NCBI RefSeq assembly: GCF_022230955.1
Contig: NZ_JAKKFI010000103.1
Location: 1-64,000, forward strand
DNA length: 64,000 nucleotides
Direction: 5' to 3'
Source: Micromonospora cabrerizensis
GTDB lineage: Bacteria; Actinomycetota; Actinomycetes; Mycobacteriales; Micromonosporaceae
Shown piece after piece: positions 48,905-58,260 of the stretch. The notes beneath the pieces are model-generated. The model was given only the letters and a program-made list of their open reading frames with translations. It was not told the DNA's origin and searched no databases. Each line of letters opens with the position of its first letter. Positions within the stretch are counted from its first letter, which is position 1. A program made the position numbers and the translations under genes.

Positions 48905-50090
48905 GTCGACCGGGGCCAGCATCCTGCACGCCGACCTGGACGCCTTCTACGCGTCGGTCGAGCAGCGTGACGACCCGCGCCTGCGGGGGCGGCCGGTGAT
49001 CGTCGGCGGCGGCGTGGTCCTCGCGGCCAGTTACGAGGCGAAGGCGCGAGGCGTACGCAGCGCGATGGGCGGTCAGCAGGCGCGCCGCCTGTGCCCGGAC
49101 GCGATCGTGGTGCCGCCGCGGATGTCGGCGTACACCGAGGCGAGCCGGGCGGTCTTCGAGATCTTCCGGCAGACCACCCCGCTGGTCGAGGGGCTCTCCA
49201 TCGACGAGGCGTTCCTGGACGTGGGTGGCCTGTGGCGGCTGGTCGGGTCGCCGGCCCACATCGCCGAGCGGCTGCGCCAGGAGGTGCGGGAGCGGGTCCA
49301 CCTGCCGATCACGGTTGGTGTGGCGCGCACGAAGTTCCTGGCCAAGGTGGCCAGCGGGGTGGCGAAGCCGGACGGTCTGTTGGTGGTCGCACCGGACGCC
49401 GAGCTGGCGTTCCTGCACCCGCTGCCGGTCGAGCGGTTGTGGGGCGTCGGCCCGGTCACCTCGGCGAAGCTGCGGGAACGCCGGATCCGTACCGTCGGCG
49501 ACGTGGCCCGGCTCGGCGAGGCCGCCCTGGTGTCGTTGCTCGGGTCGGGCGCCGGCCGGCACCTGCACGCCCTGGCGCACAACCGCGATCCCCGCTCGGT
49601 GCTGGTCGGCCGCCGACGCGGCTCGATGGGCGCGCAGCACGCGCTGAGCCGTACCCCGCATGTCCCGGCGGAGCTGGATGCCATCCTCGCCGGCCTGGTC
49701 GACCGGGTCAGCCGCCGGATGCGGGCGGCCGGGCGGTCCGGTCGCACGGTGGTGTTGCGGTTGCGCTTCGGCGACTACACCCGGGCGACCCGCTCGCACA
49801 CCATCGGCAAGGCGACCGCCGACACGACGCCGCTGCTGGCAGCCGCACGCACGTTGCTGCGAGCCGCACTGGCCGAGATCGATCGCCGTGGTGTCACCCT
49901 GATCGGTGTCTCGGTGGGCAATCTGGACGACAACCCGGTGCAACCGGAGCTGCCGTTCCACCGCGATCCCGGCGCGGAGTTGGACGCCGCGGTCGACGCG
50001 GTCCGGGACCGGTTCGGCTCGACGGCGCTCACCCGAGCGGTGCTGCTCGGTCGGGAGCCGGGCGTCGAGATGCCGCTGTTGCCGGATTGA
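48897..50090 (+). CDS. dinB: DNA polymerase IV (Y family)
   Basis: A 397-residue translesion polymerase. The catalytic metal ligands are Asp13 in LHADLDAFYASVEQ and Asp103/Glu104 in SIDEAFLDV. YEAKARGVRSAMG is the fingers motif, VGVARTKFLAKVAS the palm/thumb, and VERLWGVGPVTSAKLRERRIRTVGDVA a helix-hairpin-helix. The little-finger domain contains RTVVLRLRFGDYTRATRS. QPELPF at about residue 350 is a beta-clamp binding motif. The start is GTG 48897 or GTG 48903; neither has a ribosome site, and both lie at the SOS box, which implies DNA-damage induction. Confidence 0.93.
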   Translation: MYVSTGASILHADLDAFYASVEQRDDPRLRGRPVIVGGGVVLAASYEAKARGVRSAMGGQQARRLCPDAIVVPPRMSAYTEASRAVFEIFRQTTPLVEGLSIDEAFLDVGGLWRLVGSPAHIAERLRQEVRERVHLPITVGVARTKFLAKVASGVAKPDGLLVVAPDAELAFLHPLPVERLWGVGPVTSAKLRERRIRTVGDVARLGEAALVSLLGSGAGRHLHALAHNRDPRSVLVGRRRGSMGAQHALSRTPHVPAELDAILAGLVDRVSRRMRAAGRSGRTVVLRLRFGDYTRATRSHTIGKATADTTPLLAAARTLLRAALAEIDRRGVTLIGVSVGNLDDNPVQPELPFHRDPGAELDAAVDAVRDRFGSTALTRAVLLGREPGVEMPLLPD

Positions 50091-50213
50091 CCGATCTGCG
50101 TGCGGTGTCCCCGCGTCCGCTGCGACCGGAGACACATCACAGCAGGTCGGCGGTTTAACCGGCGGCTGACGGGTGACCCTTGTGGGGTACAGCCTGACGA
50201 GGGGGGACCCACA

Positions 50214-50585
50214 ATGTCCGACGACGACACCAGCAACCGGCCGAGTCGCAGTGCCGAGCGGCCGCACGACGTGACCGACCCGCTGCTCTGGCAACTGGCG
50301 ATCGACGTGCTGAGCGCCCACGAGCCGGACGACGAGGGTCAGTGCCGCAACCTCCAGTGCGCCGGGCAGTCCTGGCCGTGCGCGGCGCGCGCCGGCGCCG
50401 AGCAGTCGATCCGACTGGCCCGCAGCACATCCACCTCGGTCGAGATGACCATCGACGGCGACGACAGCGCGGATGGCGGCACGGCCTGGACCGGGGAGAG
50501 CAGCGCACCGGCTCCCCGCTGGGGCTGGAACGCCGGCCCGGTCACGTCACACCGAGGGCCGAAGGCGTCCGCCTCCGCCGCGTGA
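50214..50585 (+). CDS. hypothetical protein with CxxxxC...C cluster
   Basis: A 123-residue soluble protein. The central part DPLLWQLAIDVLSAHEPDDEG is followed by CRNLQCAGQSWPCAARAGAEQSIRLA, with three closely spaced cysteines that could bind metal. The C terminus is acidic then Trp/Pro/Ser-rich. I do not recognise the family. ATG 50214 is preceded by gaggggggac, a good ribosome site, and tgtggggtacagc upstream may be promoter sequence. It is followed by a strong terminator. Confidence 0.65.
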   Translation: MSDDDTSNRPSRSAERPHDVTDPLLWQLAIDVLSAHEPDDEGQCRNLQCAGQSWPCAARAGAEQSIRLARSTSTSVEMTIDGDDSADGGTAWTGESSAPAPRWGWNAGPVTSHRGPKASASAA

Positions 50586-50630
50586 CGGCGACCCCTCGGG
50601 AGTACGAACGCTCGGGCTGATCCACACACG

Positions 50631-50664
50631 CGAACGCTCGGCCGGTGACCCGGCCGAGCGTTCG
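50631..50664. terminator. bidirectional hairpin terminator
   Basis: cgaacgctcggccgg pairs perfectly over 15 bp with 50650-50664 around tgac, between the convergent genes ending at 50585 and 50708. Confidence 0.85.
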
Positions 50665-50672
50665 TGTGTCAT

Positions 50673-51553
<881 letters not shown>

Positions 51554-51708
51554 GTGGTGTCCGCATTGGCGAACCCGACCGACGTTAGGCACGGTCGGTG
51601 ACGATCGCCCAACCCCTGTGAAGTTCTTCACCGGGGTACGCGGGGCGTCGCCCGCAGCGGTTGCGGGCGGGCGGTCAGTGTGCAGTGACCACCATGGACC
51701 GTTGCGGA

Positions 51709-52371
51709 TCAGATGCCGTGACGGAGCCACAGCACGATGCGCCGCAGCAGCTCCACGTGCCCCGGCGACTCGTACGACCGGGCGTCGTGACCGAGTGCGT
51801 CGTAGACGATCCGGCTGCTCCCGACCGTGCGGGCCCAGACGAGCGGGTGGGTGTCGCCACCCTCGTCGTGGACGTAGAGGGTCTCCGCGTCGATCCCGTC
51901 GAGCACCTCCAGGTCGGTGTAGCGCTCGTCGTGCACCTCGAAGTCCACGAGACCGGTAGTGATCGGGTGCTCGACGTCGGTGCGTCGGATGAGGCTCGAC
52001 CCGATCGGCGGGTGAAAGGTCCGGCCGTGCTCCCAGGCGGCGCCGACCGTCGACCGCCAGGCCGCGAGCTGGGGGAACGCGATCGTCGCGCTGTGCATGG
52101 CGAGCAGGCTGCCGCCACGGGCCAGGAAGTCGTCGAGGACGCGACCGAACTCCTCGTCCTCGGGGATCGGGGCGGTGCGGTCGGCGCTGGCGTTCACCAC
52201 CAGCAGGCGAGCGCCGTCGAGCGCGGCCGCGAGTTGGTCGACCGTGGTCACGATCGCCACCCGGTCGCCGTCGCCGACGAGGTTGGCGATCGCCGCGCTG
52301 GTCTCGGCCAACGGGTGCCAGGGATCGCCGTGCGGGCCCTCCCCGCTGAAGATCACAGTGTCGAAAGGCAT
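51709..52371 (-). CDS. ThuA-domain protein
   Basis: A 220-residue protein with the ThuA (trehalose utilisation-like, class I glutamine amidotransferase-like fold) pattern: ARLLVVNASAD, LDDFLARGGSLLAMHSATIAFP, a GRTFHPPIG step, DVEHPITTGL with DFEVHDERYTDLEV, and HPLVWARTVGSSRIVYDALGHDARSYESPGHVELLRRIVLW at the C terminus. The nucleophilic Cys of amidotransferases is absent, as in ThuA proteins. ATG 52371 has a weak ggag. It diverges from the ArsR gene. The sugar-related role is by family only. Confidence 0.8.
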   Translation of the reverse strand: MPFDTVIFSGEGPHGDPWHPLAETSAAIANLVGDGDRVAIVTTVDQLAAALDGARLLVVNASADRTAPIPEDEEFGRVLDDFLARGGSLLAMHSATIAFPQLAAWRSTVGAAWEHGRTFHPPIGSSLIRRTDVEHPITTGLVDFEVHDERYTDLEVLDGIDAETLYVHDEGGDTHPLVWARTVGSSRIVYDALGHDARSYESPGHVELLRRIVLWLRHGI

Positions 52372-52423
52372 GACCGTGCTCCGCTCATCATTTGGAAGAT
52401 TTTCGAAATCACGAAACCAAAGC

Positions 52424-52429
52424 TAGCAT
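52424..52429 (+). promoter_or_regulatory. leaderless promoter -10 of arsR gene
   Basis: TAGCAT is followed by seven bases and ATG 52437. The near-palindrome gattttcgaaatc (52398-52410) upstream is AT-rich and could be the ArsR operator, shared with the divergent ThuA gene. Confidence 0.55.
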
Positions 52430-52436
52430 GGCCTCC

Positions 52437-52772
52437 ATGAGAGCCCTGCATCATCCCGATCTCGCCTCGGTCGACCTCGCCACCGTGCTCGGCGCCCTCG
52501 CCGACCCGGTGCGCCTGAGTGTCGTCCGACAGTTGGCCCAGGCCGGCGGGGTCGTCTGCGGTAAATTCGACGCGTTGTCCGAAGTGAGCATGTCCACGCT
52601 GTCGCATCACCTGAAGGTGCTACGGGCAGCCGGCGTCCTCCGTGTCACGCCCAACGGCAGCTTCCGCCGACACGAACTGCGTGCGGACGAGATCAACGAC
52701 CGGTTTCCCGGGCTCCTTCCCGCGATCGTCGCCAACCTCGACCTGGCCGAACGAGTGGGAGTTCCCGCATGA
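52437..52772 (+). CDS. ArsR-family transcriptional regulator
   Basis: A 111-residue winged-helix regulator: LATVLGALADPVRLSVVRQLAQAGG, VSMSTLSHHLKVLRAAGVLRVTPNGSFRRHELRADEIN. The metal-binding ELCVCDL motif is replaced by VVCGKFDALSEVSMS, so it probably senses something other than arsenic or zinc. ATG 52437 is preferred to ATG 52428 because TAGCAT lies exactly seven bases upstream. The stop overlaps the nitroreductase start as ATGA. Confidence 0.85.
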   Translation: MRALHHPDLASVDLATVLGALADPVRLSVVRQLAQAGGVVCGKFDALSEVSMSTLSHHLKVLRAAGVLRVTPNGSFRRHELRADEINDRFPGLLPAIVANLDLAERVGVPA

Positions 52773-53461
52773 GCGACACCGCACCGGCCGGGCAGAGCGG
52801 GCCGCGCACACTGGGCCTGTCGGCCGACGAGGTCCTGAGCACGACCCGCGCCGTCCGCAAGCGTCTCGACCTGGGACGCCCGGTCCCCCGTGACGTGATC
52901 GAGGACTGCCTGCGCATCGCGCTCCAGGCACCCAGCGGCCGTAACCGGCAGCGCTGGGACTTCATCTTCGTCGAGGACCCACAGACCCGGGCCGCTGTCG
53001 CCCGGCTGTGGCGACTCGGCCTGATGGCGCCCCCACCGGCGTCGGGCGCCACGGGGCCGGCCTTCAGTCGGATGAACTTCGCCTCCGAGCAGTGGGGCCG
53101 GATCGCCGGCAGCCTGCAACACCTGGCAGACCACCTGCACGAGGTCCCGTTGCTGCTCATCCCCTGCCTGCGGGTCGAGTCCCGCGCCGAGTTGAGCAGC
53201 GTGCGCGGGCAGGCCGGGGCCTGGGGTTCGGTCATCCCGGCGTTCTGGAGTTTCATGCTGGCCGCCCGGGAACGCGGGCTCGGCACCGCGTGGACCACGA
53301 GCCACCTCAGCTACGAACGGGAGATGGCAGACCTGCTCGGCATCCCCTACGACACCGTCGTGCAGGTGGCGCTCACGCCCGTGGCGTACACCCTGGGCAC
53401 CGACTTCAAGCCCGGCCCGCGGGCCGACGCGGACGGTTTCGCCCACTGGAACCGGTGGTAG
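52769..53461 (+). CDS. nitroreductase-family flavoprotein
   Basis: A 230-residue FMN-dependent nitroreductase-like protein. The first FMN-binding arginine cluster is in STTRAVRKRLDL, ALQAPSGRNRQRWDFIFVED holds the second site, and GSVIPAFWSFMLAARERGLGTAWTTSHLSYEREMADLLGIP is the conserved helix/loop near the C terminus. Reactions in the family range from nitro and quinone reduction to deiodination. It is translationally coupled to the ArsR gene (ATGA), which is likely its regulator, and ends before a hairpin terminator. Confidence 0.85.
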   Translation: MSDTAPAGQSGPRTLGLSADEVLSTTRAVRKRLDLGRPVPRDVIEDCLRIALQAPSGRNRQRWDFIFVEDPQTRAAVARLWRLGLMAPPPASGATGPAFSRMNFASEQWGRIAGSLQHLADHLHEVPLLLIPCLRVESRAELSSVRGQAGAWGSVIPAFWSFMLAARERGLGTAWTTSHLSYEREMADLLGIPYDTVVQVALTPVAYTLGTDFKPGPRADADGFAHWNRW

Positions 53462-53480
53462 CCGTAGCCGCCCTGCGACA

Positions 53481-53516
53481 GCGGCGGGCCACCCGGTGAT
53501 CCGGGAAGCCCGCCGC
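53481..53516. terminator. bidirectional hairpin terminator
   Basis: gcggcgggc pairs with 53508-53516, and an inner cccgg-tgat-ccggg stem continues it after small bulges, between the convergent nitroreductase and htpG genes. Confidence 0.8.
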
Positions 53517-53536
53517 CGTCGGAGGGGGTACGCCAG

Positions 53537-55453
53537 CTACAGGGTGCGCGCCAGCCGGTCGGCGAGCGTCCGGGTGAAGCGGGCCGGGTCGGTCAGCTCA
53601 CCGCCCTCGGCGAGCACCGCCAGACCGTAGAGCAGCTCGGCGGTCTCGGTCAGCGCCGCCTGGTCGCCGCCCTGCTCGTGGGCCTTGCGCAGCCCGGACA
53701 CCAGCGGGTGACCGGGGTTGATCTCCAGGATCCGCTTGGTCGGGGGCACCTCGTGCCCCATCGCCCGGTACATCTTCTCCAGGGTCGGGGTGAGGTCGTG
53801 GGCGTCGCCGACGACGCAGGCCGGCGAGGTGGTCAGCCGTGACGACAGACGCACCTCCCGGACGCTGTCGGTCAGGGTGGTGCCCAGCCAGTCGAGCAGG
53901 GCGGCGAACTCCTGTCGCTGCTGCTCGCGCTCGGCCTCGGCCTGCTGCTTCTCCTCGTCGGTGTCCAGGTCGATCTCGCCCTTGGCGATGGAGCGCAGCG
54001 GCCGGCCGTCGTACGCGCCGACCCGCTCGACCCACACCTCGTCGACCTGGTCGGTGAGCAGCAGCACCTCGTGGCCCTTGGCCCGGAACGCCTCCAGGTG
54101 CGGCGAGTTCTCGATGGCGGCCCGGGACTCGCCGGTGGCGTACCAGATGTCGCTCTGGCCGTCCTTCATGCGTGCGACGTAGCCGGCCAGGTCGGTGGTC
54201 TCGGCCGGGTCGTGGGTGGAGGCGACCGACAGCAGGCCCAGCAGGGTGTCGCGGTTGTCGGTGTCGTCGATCAACCCTTCCTTGACCACCGCGCCGAACT
54301 CGGTCCAGAAGGTGCGGTACCGCTCGGCGTGGTTGGCCTTGAGGTCCTTGGCCGTGGCGAGGATCTTCTTCACCAGGCGACGGCGGACGATCTGGATCTG
54401 CCGGTCCTGCTGGAGGATCTCGCGGGAGATGTTCAGCGACAGGTCGTGCGCGTCGACCACGCCCTTGACGAAGCGCAGGTACGTCGGGACCAGCGCCTCG
54501 CAGTCGTCCATGATGAAGACACGCTTGACGTAGAGCTGCACGCCCCGGCGGCCCTGCGGGGAGAACAGGTCGAGCGGGGCGTGGCTGGGCAGGAACAGCA
54601 GCGCCTCGTACTCGAAGGTGCCCTCGCCCTTCATGTGCACGACCTCGAGCGGGTCGGCCCAGTCGTGGCTGACGTGCTTGTAGAACTCGTTGTACTCGGC
54701 GGCGTCGACCTCGTCGCGGGGCCGCGCCCACAGCGCCTTCATCGAGTTGAGGGTCTGCACCTCGCTGGTGGCGGCCTCACCGTCGGCGCCCGGCCGCTCG
54801 ACGCTCATCCGGATCGGCCAGGCGATGAAGTCGGAGTATCGCTTGACGATCTCCCGGACGGTCCACTCGGCGGTGTAGTCGTGCAGGTTGTCCTCGGTGT
54901 CGACCGGTTTGAGGTGCAGGGTCACCGTGGTCCCCTGCGGCGCCTCGTCGACGGACTCGATCGAGTAGGTGCCCTCGCCGGTGGACTCCCAGCGGGTGCC
55001 GCCGGTCTCGCCGGCCTTGCGGGTCAGCAGGGTGACCCGGTCGGCGACCATGAACGCGGCGTAGAAGCCGACGCCGAACTGGCCGATCAGATCCTGCGAG
55101 GCGTGGGCGTCGGCGGATTCGCGCAGCTTGCGCAGCAGCTCGGCGGTGCCCGACTTGGCGATGGTGCCGATCAGCTGGACGACCTCGTCACGGGTCATCC
55201 CGATGCCGTTGTCCCGCACGGTGAGGGTGCGGGCGTCCCGGTCGATCTCGAGGGTGACGTGCAGGTCGTCGGTGTCGGCGACGAGGTCCTTGTCGACCAG
55301 CGTGGCCAGTCGCAGCTTGTCCAGTGCGTCGGACGCGTTCGAGATGAGTTCCCGTAGGAAGACGTCCTTGTTCGAATAGATCGAGTGGACCACCAACTGG
55401 AGGAGCTGACGCGCCTCGGCCTGGAACTCCAACGTTTCGGCCTGGTTGCTCAC
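53537..55453 (-). CDS. htpG: molecular chaperone HtpG (Hsp90)
   Basis: A 638-residue Hsp90-family chaperone. The N-terminal ATPase domain has ELISNASDALDKLRL, LTVRDNGIGMTRDEV, GTIAKSGT and IGQFGVGFYAAFMVAD. The middle domain has LFSPQGRRGVQLYVKRVFIMDDCEALVPTYLRFVKGVVD with the SLNISREILQQ segment. The C-terminal dimerisation domain ends SGLRKAHEQGG...LYGLAVLAEGGELTDPARF. GTG 55453 is chosen over ATG 55465 because gggag lies five bases before it. It is probably monocistronic; no HAIR/CIRCE heat-shock element is seen in the short divergent region. Confidence 0.95.
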   Translation of the reverse strand: MSNQAETLEFQAEARQLLQLVVHSIYSNKDVFLRELISNASDALDKLRLATLVDKDLVADTDDLHVTLEIDRDARTLTVRDNGIGMTRDEVVQLIGTIAKSGTAELLRKLRESADAHASQDLIGQFGVGFYAAFMVADRVTLLTRKAGETGGTRWESTGEGTYSIESVDEAPQGTTVTLHLKPVDTEDNLHDYTAEWTVREIVKRYSDFIAWPIRMSVERPGADGEAATSEVQTLNSMKALWARPRDEVDAAEYNEFYKHVSHDWADPLEVVHMKGEGTFEYEALLFLPSHAPLDLFSPQGRRGVQLYVKRVFIMDDCEALVPTYLRFVKGVVDAHDLSLNISREILQQDRQIQIVRRRLVKKILATAKDLKANHAERYRTFWTEFGAVVKEGLIDDTDNRDTLLGLLSVASTHDPAETTDLAGYVARMKDGQSDIWYATGESRAAIENSPHLEAFRAKGHEVLLLTDQVDEVWVERVGAYDGRPLRSIAKGEIDLDTDEEKQQAEAEREQQRQEFAALLDWLGTTLTDSVREVRLSSRLTTSPACVVGDAHDLTPTLEKMYRAMGHEVPPTKRILEINPGHPLVSGLRKAHEQGGDQAALTETAELLYGLAVLAEGGELTDPARFTRTLADRLARTL

Positions 55454-55571
55454 ACCGTCTCCCATCTCGGCTCGTGCGGAGGTTCGCGGAAAGGATACGA
55501 GCCGTCACCGGCCGGGTTGTGGCCGCCTCGGGGTCGCATTCCCGATTCAGGGGGTGGCCCTCGTGACGTAG

Positions 55572-55607
55572 CTGACTTTGGTAAACGCAAGTCAGGTCGG
55601 ATAGCGT
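55572..55607 (+). promoter_or_regulatory. inverted-repeat operator and leaderless promoter of SDR gene
   Basis: CTGACTT (55572-55578) and AAGTCAG (55589-55595) are perfect inverted repeats with a 10-base spacer. TAGCGT (55602-55607) then lies seven bases before ATG 55615, so the mRNA is probably leaderless and the operator covers the -35 zone. The half-site spacing resembles HxlR/MarR operators; no such gene is adjacent. Confidence 0.6.
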
Positions 55608-55614
55608 GACGGCC

Positions 55615-56313
55615 ATGAAGATCGCAGGAACCACCGCCCTCGTCACCGGCGCCAACCGCGGCCTCGGCCGACACCTGGCCGCCGAACTCCTCGCCCGGGG
55701 CGCCACCGTCTACGCCGGCGCCCGCAACCCCGACAGCGTCGACCTGCCCGGCGTGACGCCGGTACGCCTCGACATCACCGACCCCGCCTCGGTGGCCGCC
55801 GCCGCCACGCTGGCCGGGAACGTGAACCTGCTGATCAACAACGCCGGCATCGACACCCGCACCGATCTGCTCGACGGCGACCTGGACCTCGTCCGGCTGG
55901 AGCTGGAGACGCACTACATCGGCACCCTGTCGACGGTCCGGGCGTTCGCGCCGGTCATCGCCGGCAACGGCGGCGGAACGATCCTCAACGTGCTCTCCGT
56001 GCTGTCCTGGTTCGGTGCCCCGATCCACGGGGCCTACAGCGCCGCCAAGTCGGCCGAGTGGTCGATGACCAACGTGCTGCGCGTCCAGCTCGCCGAGCGG
56101 GGCGTCCGGGTCGCCGGCCTGCACGTCGGCTACCTGGACACCGACATGGCCGCCGACGTCACCGGCCCGAAACTGGACCCGGCGACGATCGCCCGGATCG
56201 CTGTGGACGGCATCGAGGCCGACGCGTACGAGATCCTCGCCGACGACCTCAGCCGCCAGGTGCAGGCCGGGCTGGCCGGCGGTGTCGCCGCGCTCTACCC
56301 GCAGCTTCCCTGA
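55615..56313 (+). CDS. short-chain dehydrogenase/reductase
   Basis: A 232-residue SDR: TGANRGLG at residues 11-18, NNAG near 77, the serine in NVLSVLSW, and YSAAK with the catalytic Tyr/Lys near 142. The C terminus (ADDLSRQVQAGLAGGVAALYPQLP) is that of small actinobacterial SDR family oxidoreductases. ATG 55615 is supported by the -10 hexamer seven bases upstream. It is divergent from htpG and controlled by the inverted repeat upstream. The substrate is unknown. Confidence 0.85.
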   Translation: MKIAGTTALVTGANRGLGRHLAAELLARGATVYAGARNPDSVDLPGVTPVRLDITDPASVAAAATLAGNVNLLINNAGIDTRTDLLDGDLDLVRLELETHYIGTLSTVRAFAPVIAGNGGGTILNVLSVLSWFGAPIHGAYSAAKSAEWSMTNVLRVQLAERGVRVAGLHVGYLDTDMAADVTGPKLDPATIARIAVDGIEADAYEILADDLSRQVQAGLAGGVAALYPQLP

Positions 56314-56325
56314 CCCGCGACGCGA

Positions 56326-56358
56326 CGAGCCGCCGCCGGGAACCCCGGCGGCGGCTCG
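56326..56358. terminator. bidirectional hairpin terminator
   Basis: cgagccgccgccggg pairs perfectly over 15 bp with 56344-56358 around aac, between the convergent SDR and aminopeptidase genes. Confidence 0.88.
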
Positions 56359-56375
56359 CCCCTTCGGGTACGCGG

Positions 56376-58133
56376 TCAGCTCGCCTGCAACGTCACGTCG
56401 TCGATCACGAAGCTGGTCTGCAACGACGAGTCCTCGGTGCCGGTGAACGTGAGCGTCACCGTCTGCCCGGCGTACGCGGCAACGTTGAGCGTGCGCTGGA
56501 CGTAGCTGGTGGAGGCGTTGAGGTTCGAGTACGTCGCCAGCGTGGTCGAGCCCATCCGCACGGTCAGCCTGTCGTACGCCGTGGACGTGGTCGTCTCGGC
56601 GGTGTCGATGCGCGTCCAGAACGACAGCGTGTAGCTGGCGCAGCCGGCCGGCACTGTCACCGACTGGGACAGGGTCTCGGTGCGGGTGCTGCCGTACCCG
56701 TTGAGCCACGCCTTGTACGACCCGGTTCGGGCCGGCTTGCTGCTGGCGTTGGTGATCACGCCGGAGGACGCCGTCCACACCGTGGCGCCGCTCTCGAAGC
56801 CGCCGTTTCCGATCACCTGGGTGGCCGCGCAGCCGCCGGTGCCGGTCACCGTGAGAGTGAGGGTGGCGCTGCGGGTGACCGAGCCGGTGCCGGTGACCGT
56901 CACCGTGAAGGTGCCGGTCGCGGCGCTTGACGACGCGGTCAGGGTCATCGTCGACGAGCTGCCGGAGGTCACCGCGGACGGGCTGAACGAGACGCTCACC
57001 CCGCTGGGCGCGCCGGAGGCGGAGAGGCTGACCGACTGCGCCGAGCCGGCCGTGGTGGCGGTGGCTACCGTCGCGGTGGTGCTGGCGCCCCGCGCGACGG
57101 TGCGCGTCGTGGGGCTGACCGCGACCGAGAAGTCGTTGGTGGGGGTGCCGCCGCCCACGGCGAGTTGCCACAGCGCGTACGCGACACCGTCGGCCGCCCG
57201 GTTCAGCACGGTGGCGCTGACGTTGGCGGTGGTGTCGCAGGCGCGGTGGTAACACGGGTCGTACGCGGAGTTGGCCGTGCCGCCCCACTTGGCCGCCTGG
57301 GAGCTGGTCTTGCGGGCGCTCGCGCCGGCGGCGTACCCCGAGGTGGGGATGCCGGCCTGCTGGAAGTAGTAGTCGTCGGAGCGGCCCTGACCCTCGACGT
57401 TCTCCTCCGGCTGGAGGCCCAACGAGTCCCAGTACGCCTTCAGCGGCGCCGCCGTGGTCGAGGTCACCCGGTTGATGAAGTAGCCGCCGTTGACCGAGCC
57501 GACCATGTCGAAGTTGTAGTAACCCTTGATGTAGCCGCGCTGGGTGGCGTTGAGCGAGTTGACGTAGAACCGGGAGCCGTTGAGCCCCTGCTCCTCGTCG
57601 GTCCACCAGGCGAACCGGACCTTCTTCGTCATGGTCGGGCTCTGCGCGGCCAGAGCCAGCGCGTTCTCCAGCAGGGTCGCCGAGCCGGTGGCGTTGTCGT
57701 TGATGCCGGGGCCGGCCGAGACGCCGTCGAGGTGGGCGCCGAACATGACCACCTGGTCGGTCGGGCCGCCCGGCCACTCGGCGATCAGGTTGTTCGAGGG
57801 GTACGTGCAGCTGGAGCAGTACTGCTCACTGACGGTGTAGCCGGCCGACTGGAGCCTGGTCTTGACGTACGTCAGCGAGGCGGTGTAGCCGGCCGAGCCG
57901 GCCCTGCGGTTGCCGCCGTTGCTGGTGGCGATGCTGTTGAACTGGGTGAGGTGGGCCTGGATGTTGCTGACGGAGATGTCCGGTGCTGCCAACGCGGCGG
58001 CGGTCGCGGCGATCGGCCGGGCCTCCGTCGTCGTGGTCCTCGGTGACGCGGCTACCGGCTGGGCGGCCAGCGTCACCGTCATCCCGGCGAACACGGCAAG
58101 CGCGATTCCCGCGCTCAGCGTTCTGCCTCTCAT
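56376..58133 (-). CDS. secreted M28 aminopeptidase with C-terminal beta domains
   Basis: A 585-residue secreted zinc peptidase like the Streptomyces griseus aminopeptidase. The signal peptide runs to about residue 30 ([19 protein letters not shown]). The M28 zinc ligands are visible in order: [26 protein letters not shown] (catalytic Glu and ligand Glu), NFDMVG and PCYHRACD. A bacterial Ig-like domain with many Ser/Thr ([16 protein letters not shown]...) follows, then a C-terminal jelly-roll domain starting NGGFESGA and ending SFVIDDVTL, probably for substrate or surface attachment. ATG 58133 follows gaggag. Confidence 0.9.
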   Translation of the reverse strand: MRGRTLSAGIALAVFAGMTVTLAAQPVAASPRTTTTEARPIAATAAALAAPDISVSNIQAHLTQFNSIATSNGGNRRAGSAGYTASLTYVKTRLQSAGYTVSEQYCSSCTYPSNNLIAEWPGGPTDQVVMFGAHLDGVSAGPGINDNATGSATLLENALALAAQSPTMTKKVRFAWWTDEEQGLNGSRFYVNSLNATQRGYIKGYYNFDMVGSVNGGYFINRVTSTTAAPLKAYWDSLGLQPEENVEGQGRSDDYYFQQAGIPTSGYAAGASARKTSSQAAKWGGTANSAYDPCYHRACDTTANVSATVLNRAADGVAYALWQLAVGGGTPTNDFSVAVSPTTRTVARGASTTATVATATTAGSAQSVSLSASGAPSGVSVSFSPSAVTSGSSSTMTLTASSSAATGTFTVTVTGTGSVTRSATLTLTVTGTGGCAATQVIGNGGFESGATVWTASSGVITNASSKPARTGSYKAWLNGYGSTRTETLSQSVTVPAGCASYTLSFWTRIDTAETTTSTAYDRLTVRMGSTTLATYSNLNASTSYVQRTLNVAAYAGQTVTLTFTGTEDSSLQTSFVIDDVTLQAS

Positions 58134-58260
58134 GGGGGCTCCTCGGGGTTGGAGAGATACCCGAGACACTTACAGATGTCGATCCGTTGAGCATCGGTCG
58201 TTCGTCCCGAACCGCCGCCGCTTCGACGGTGGGTACCGGCGTCGGCACAGGTGAGTAGAG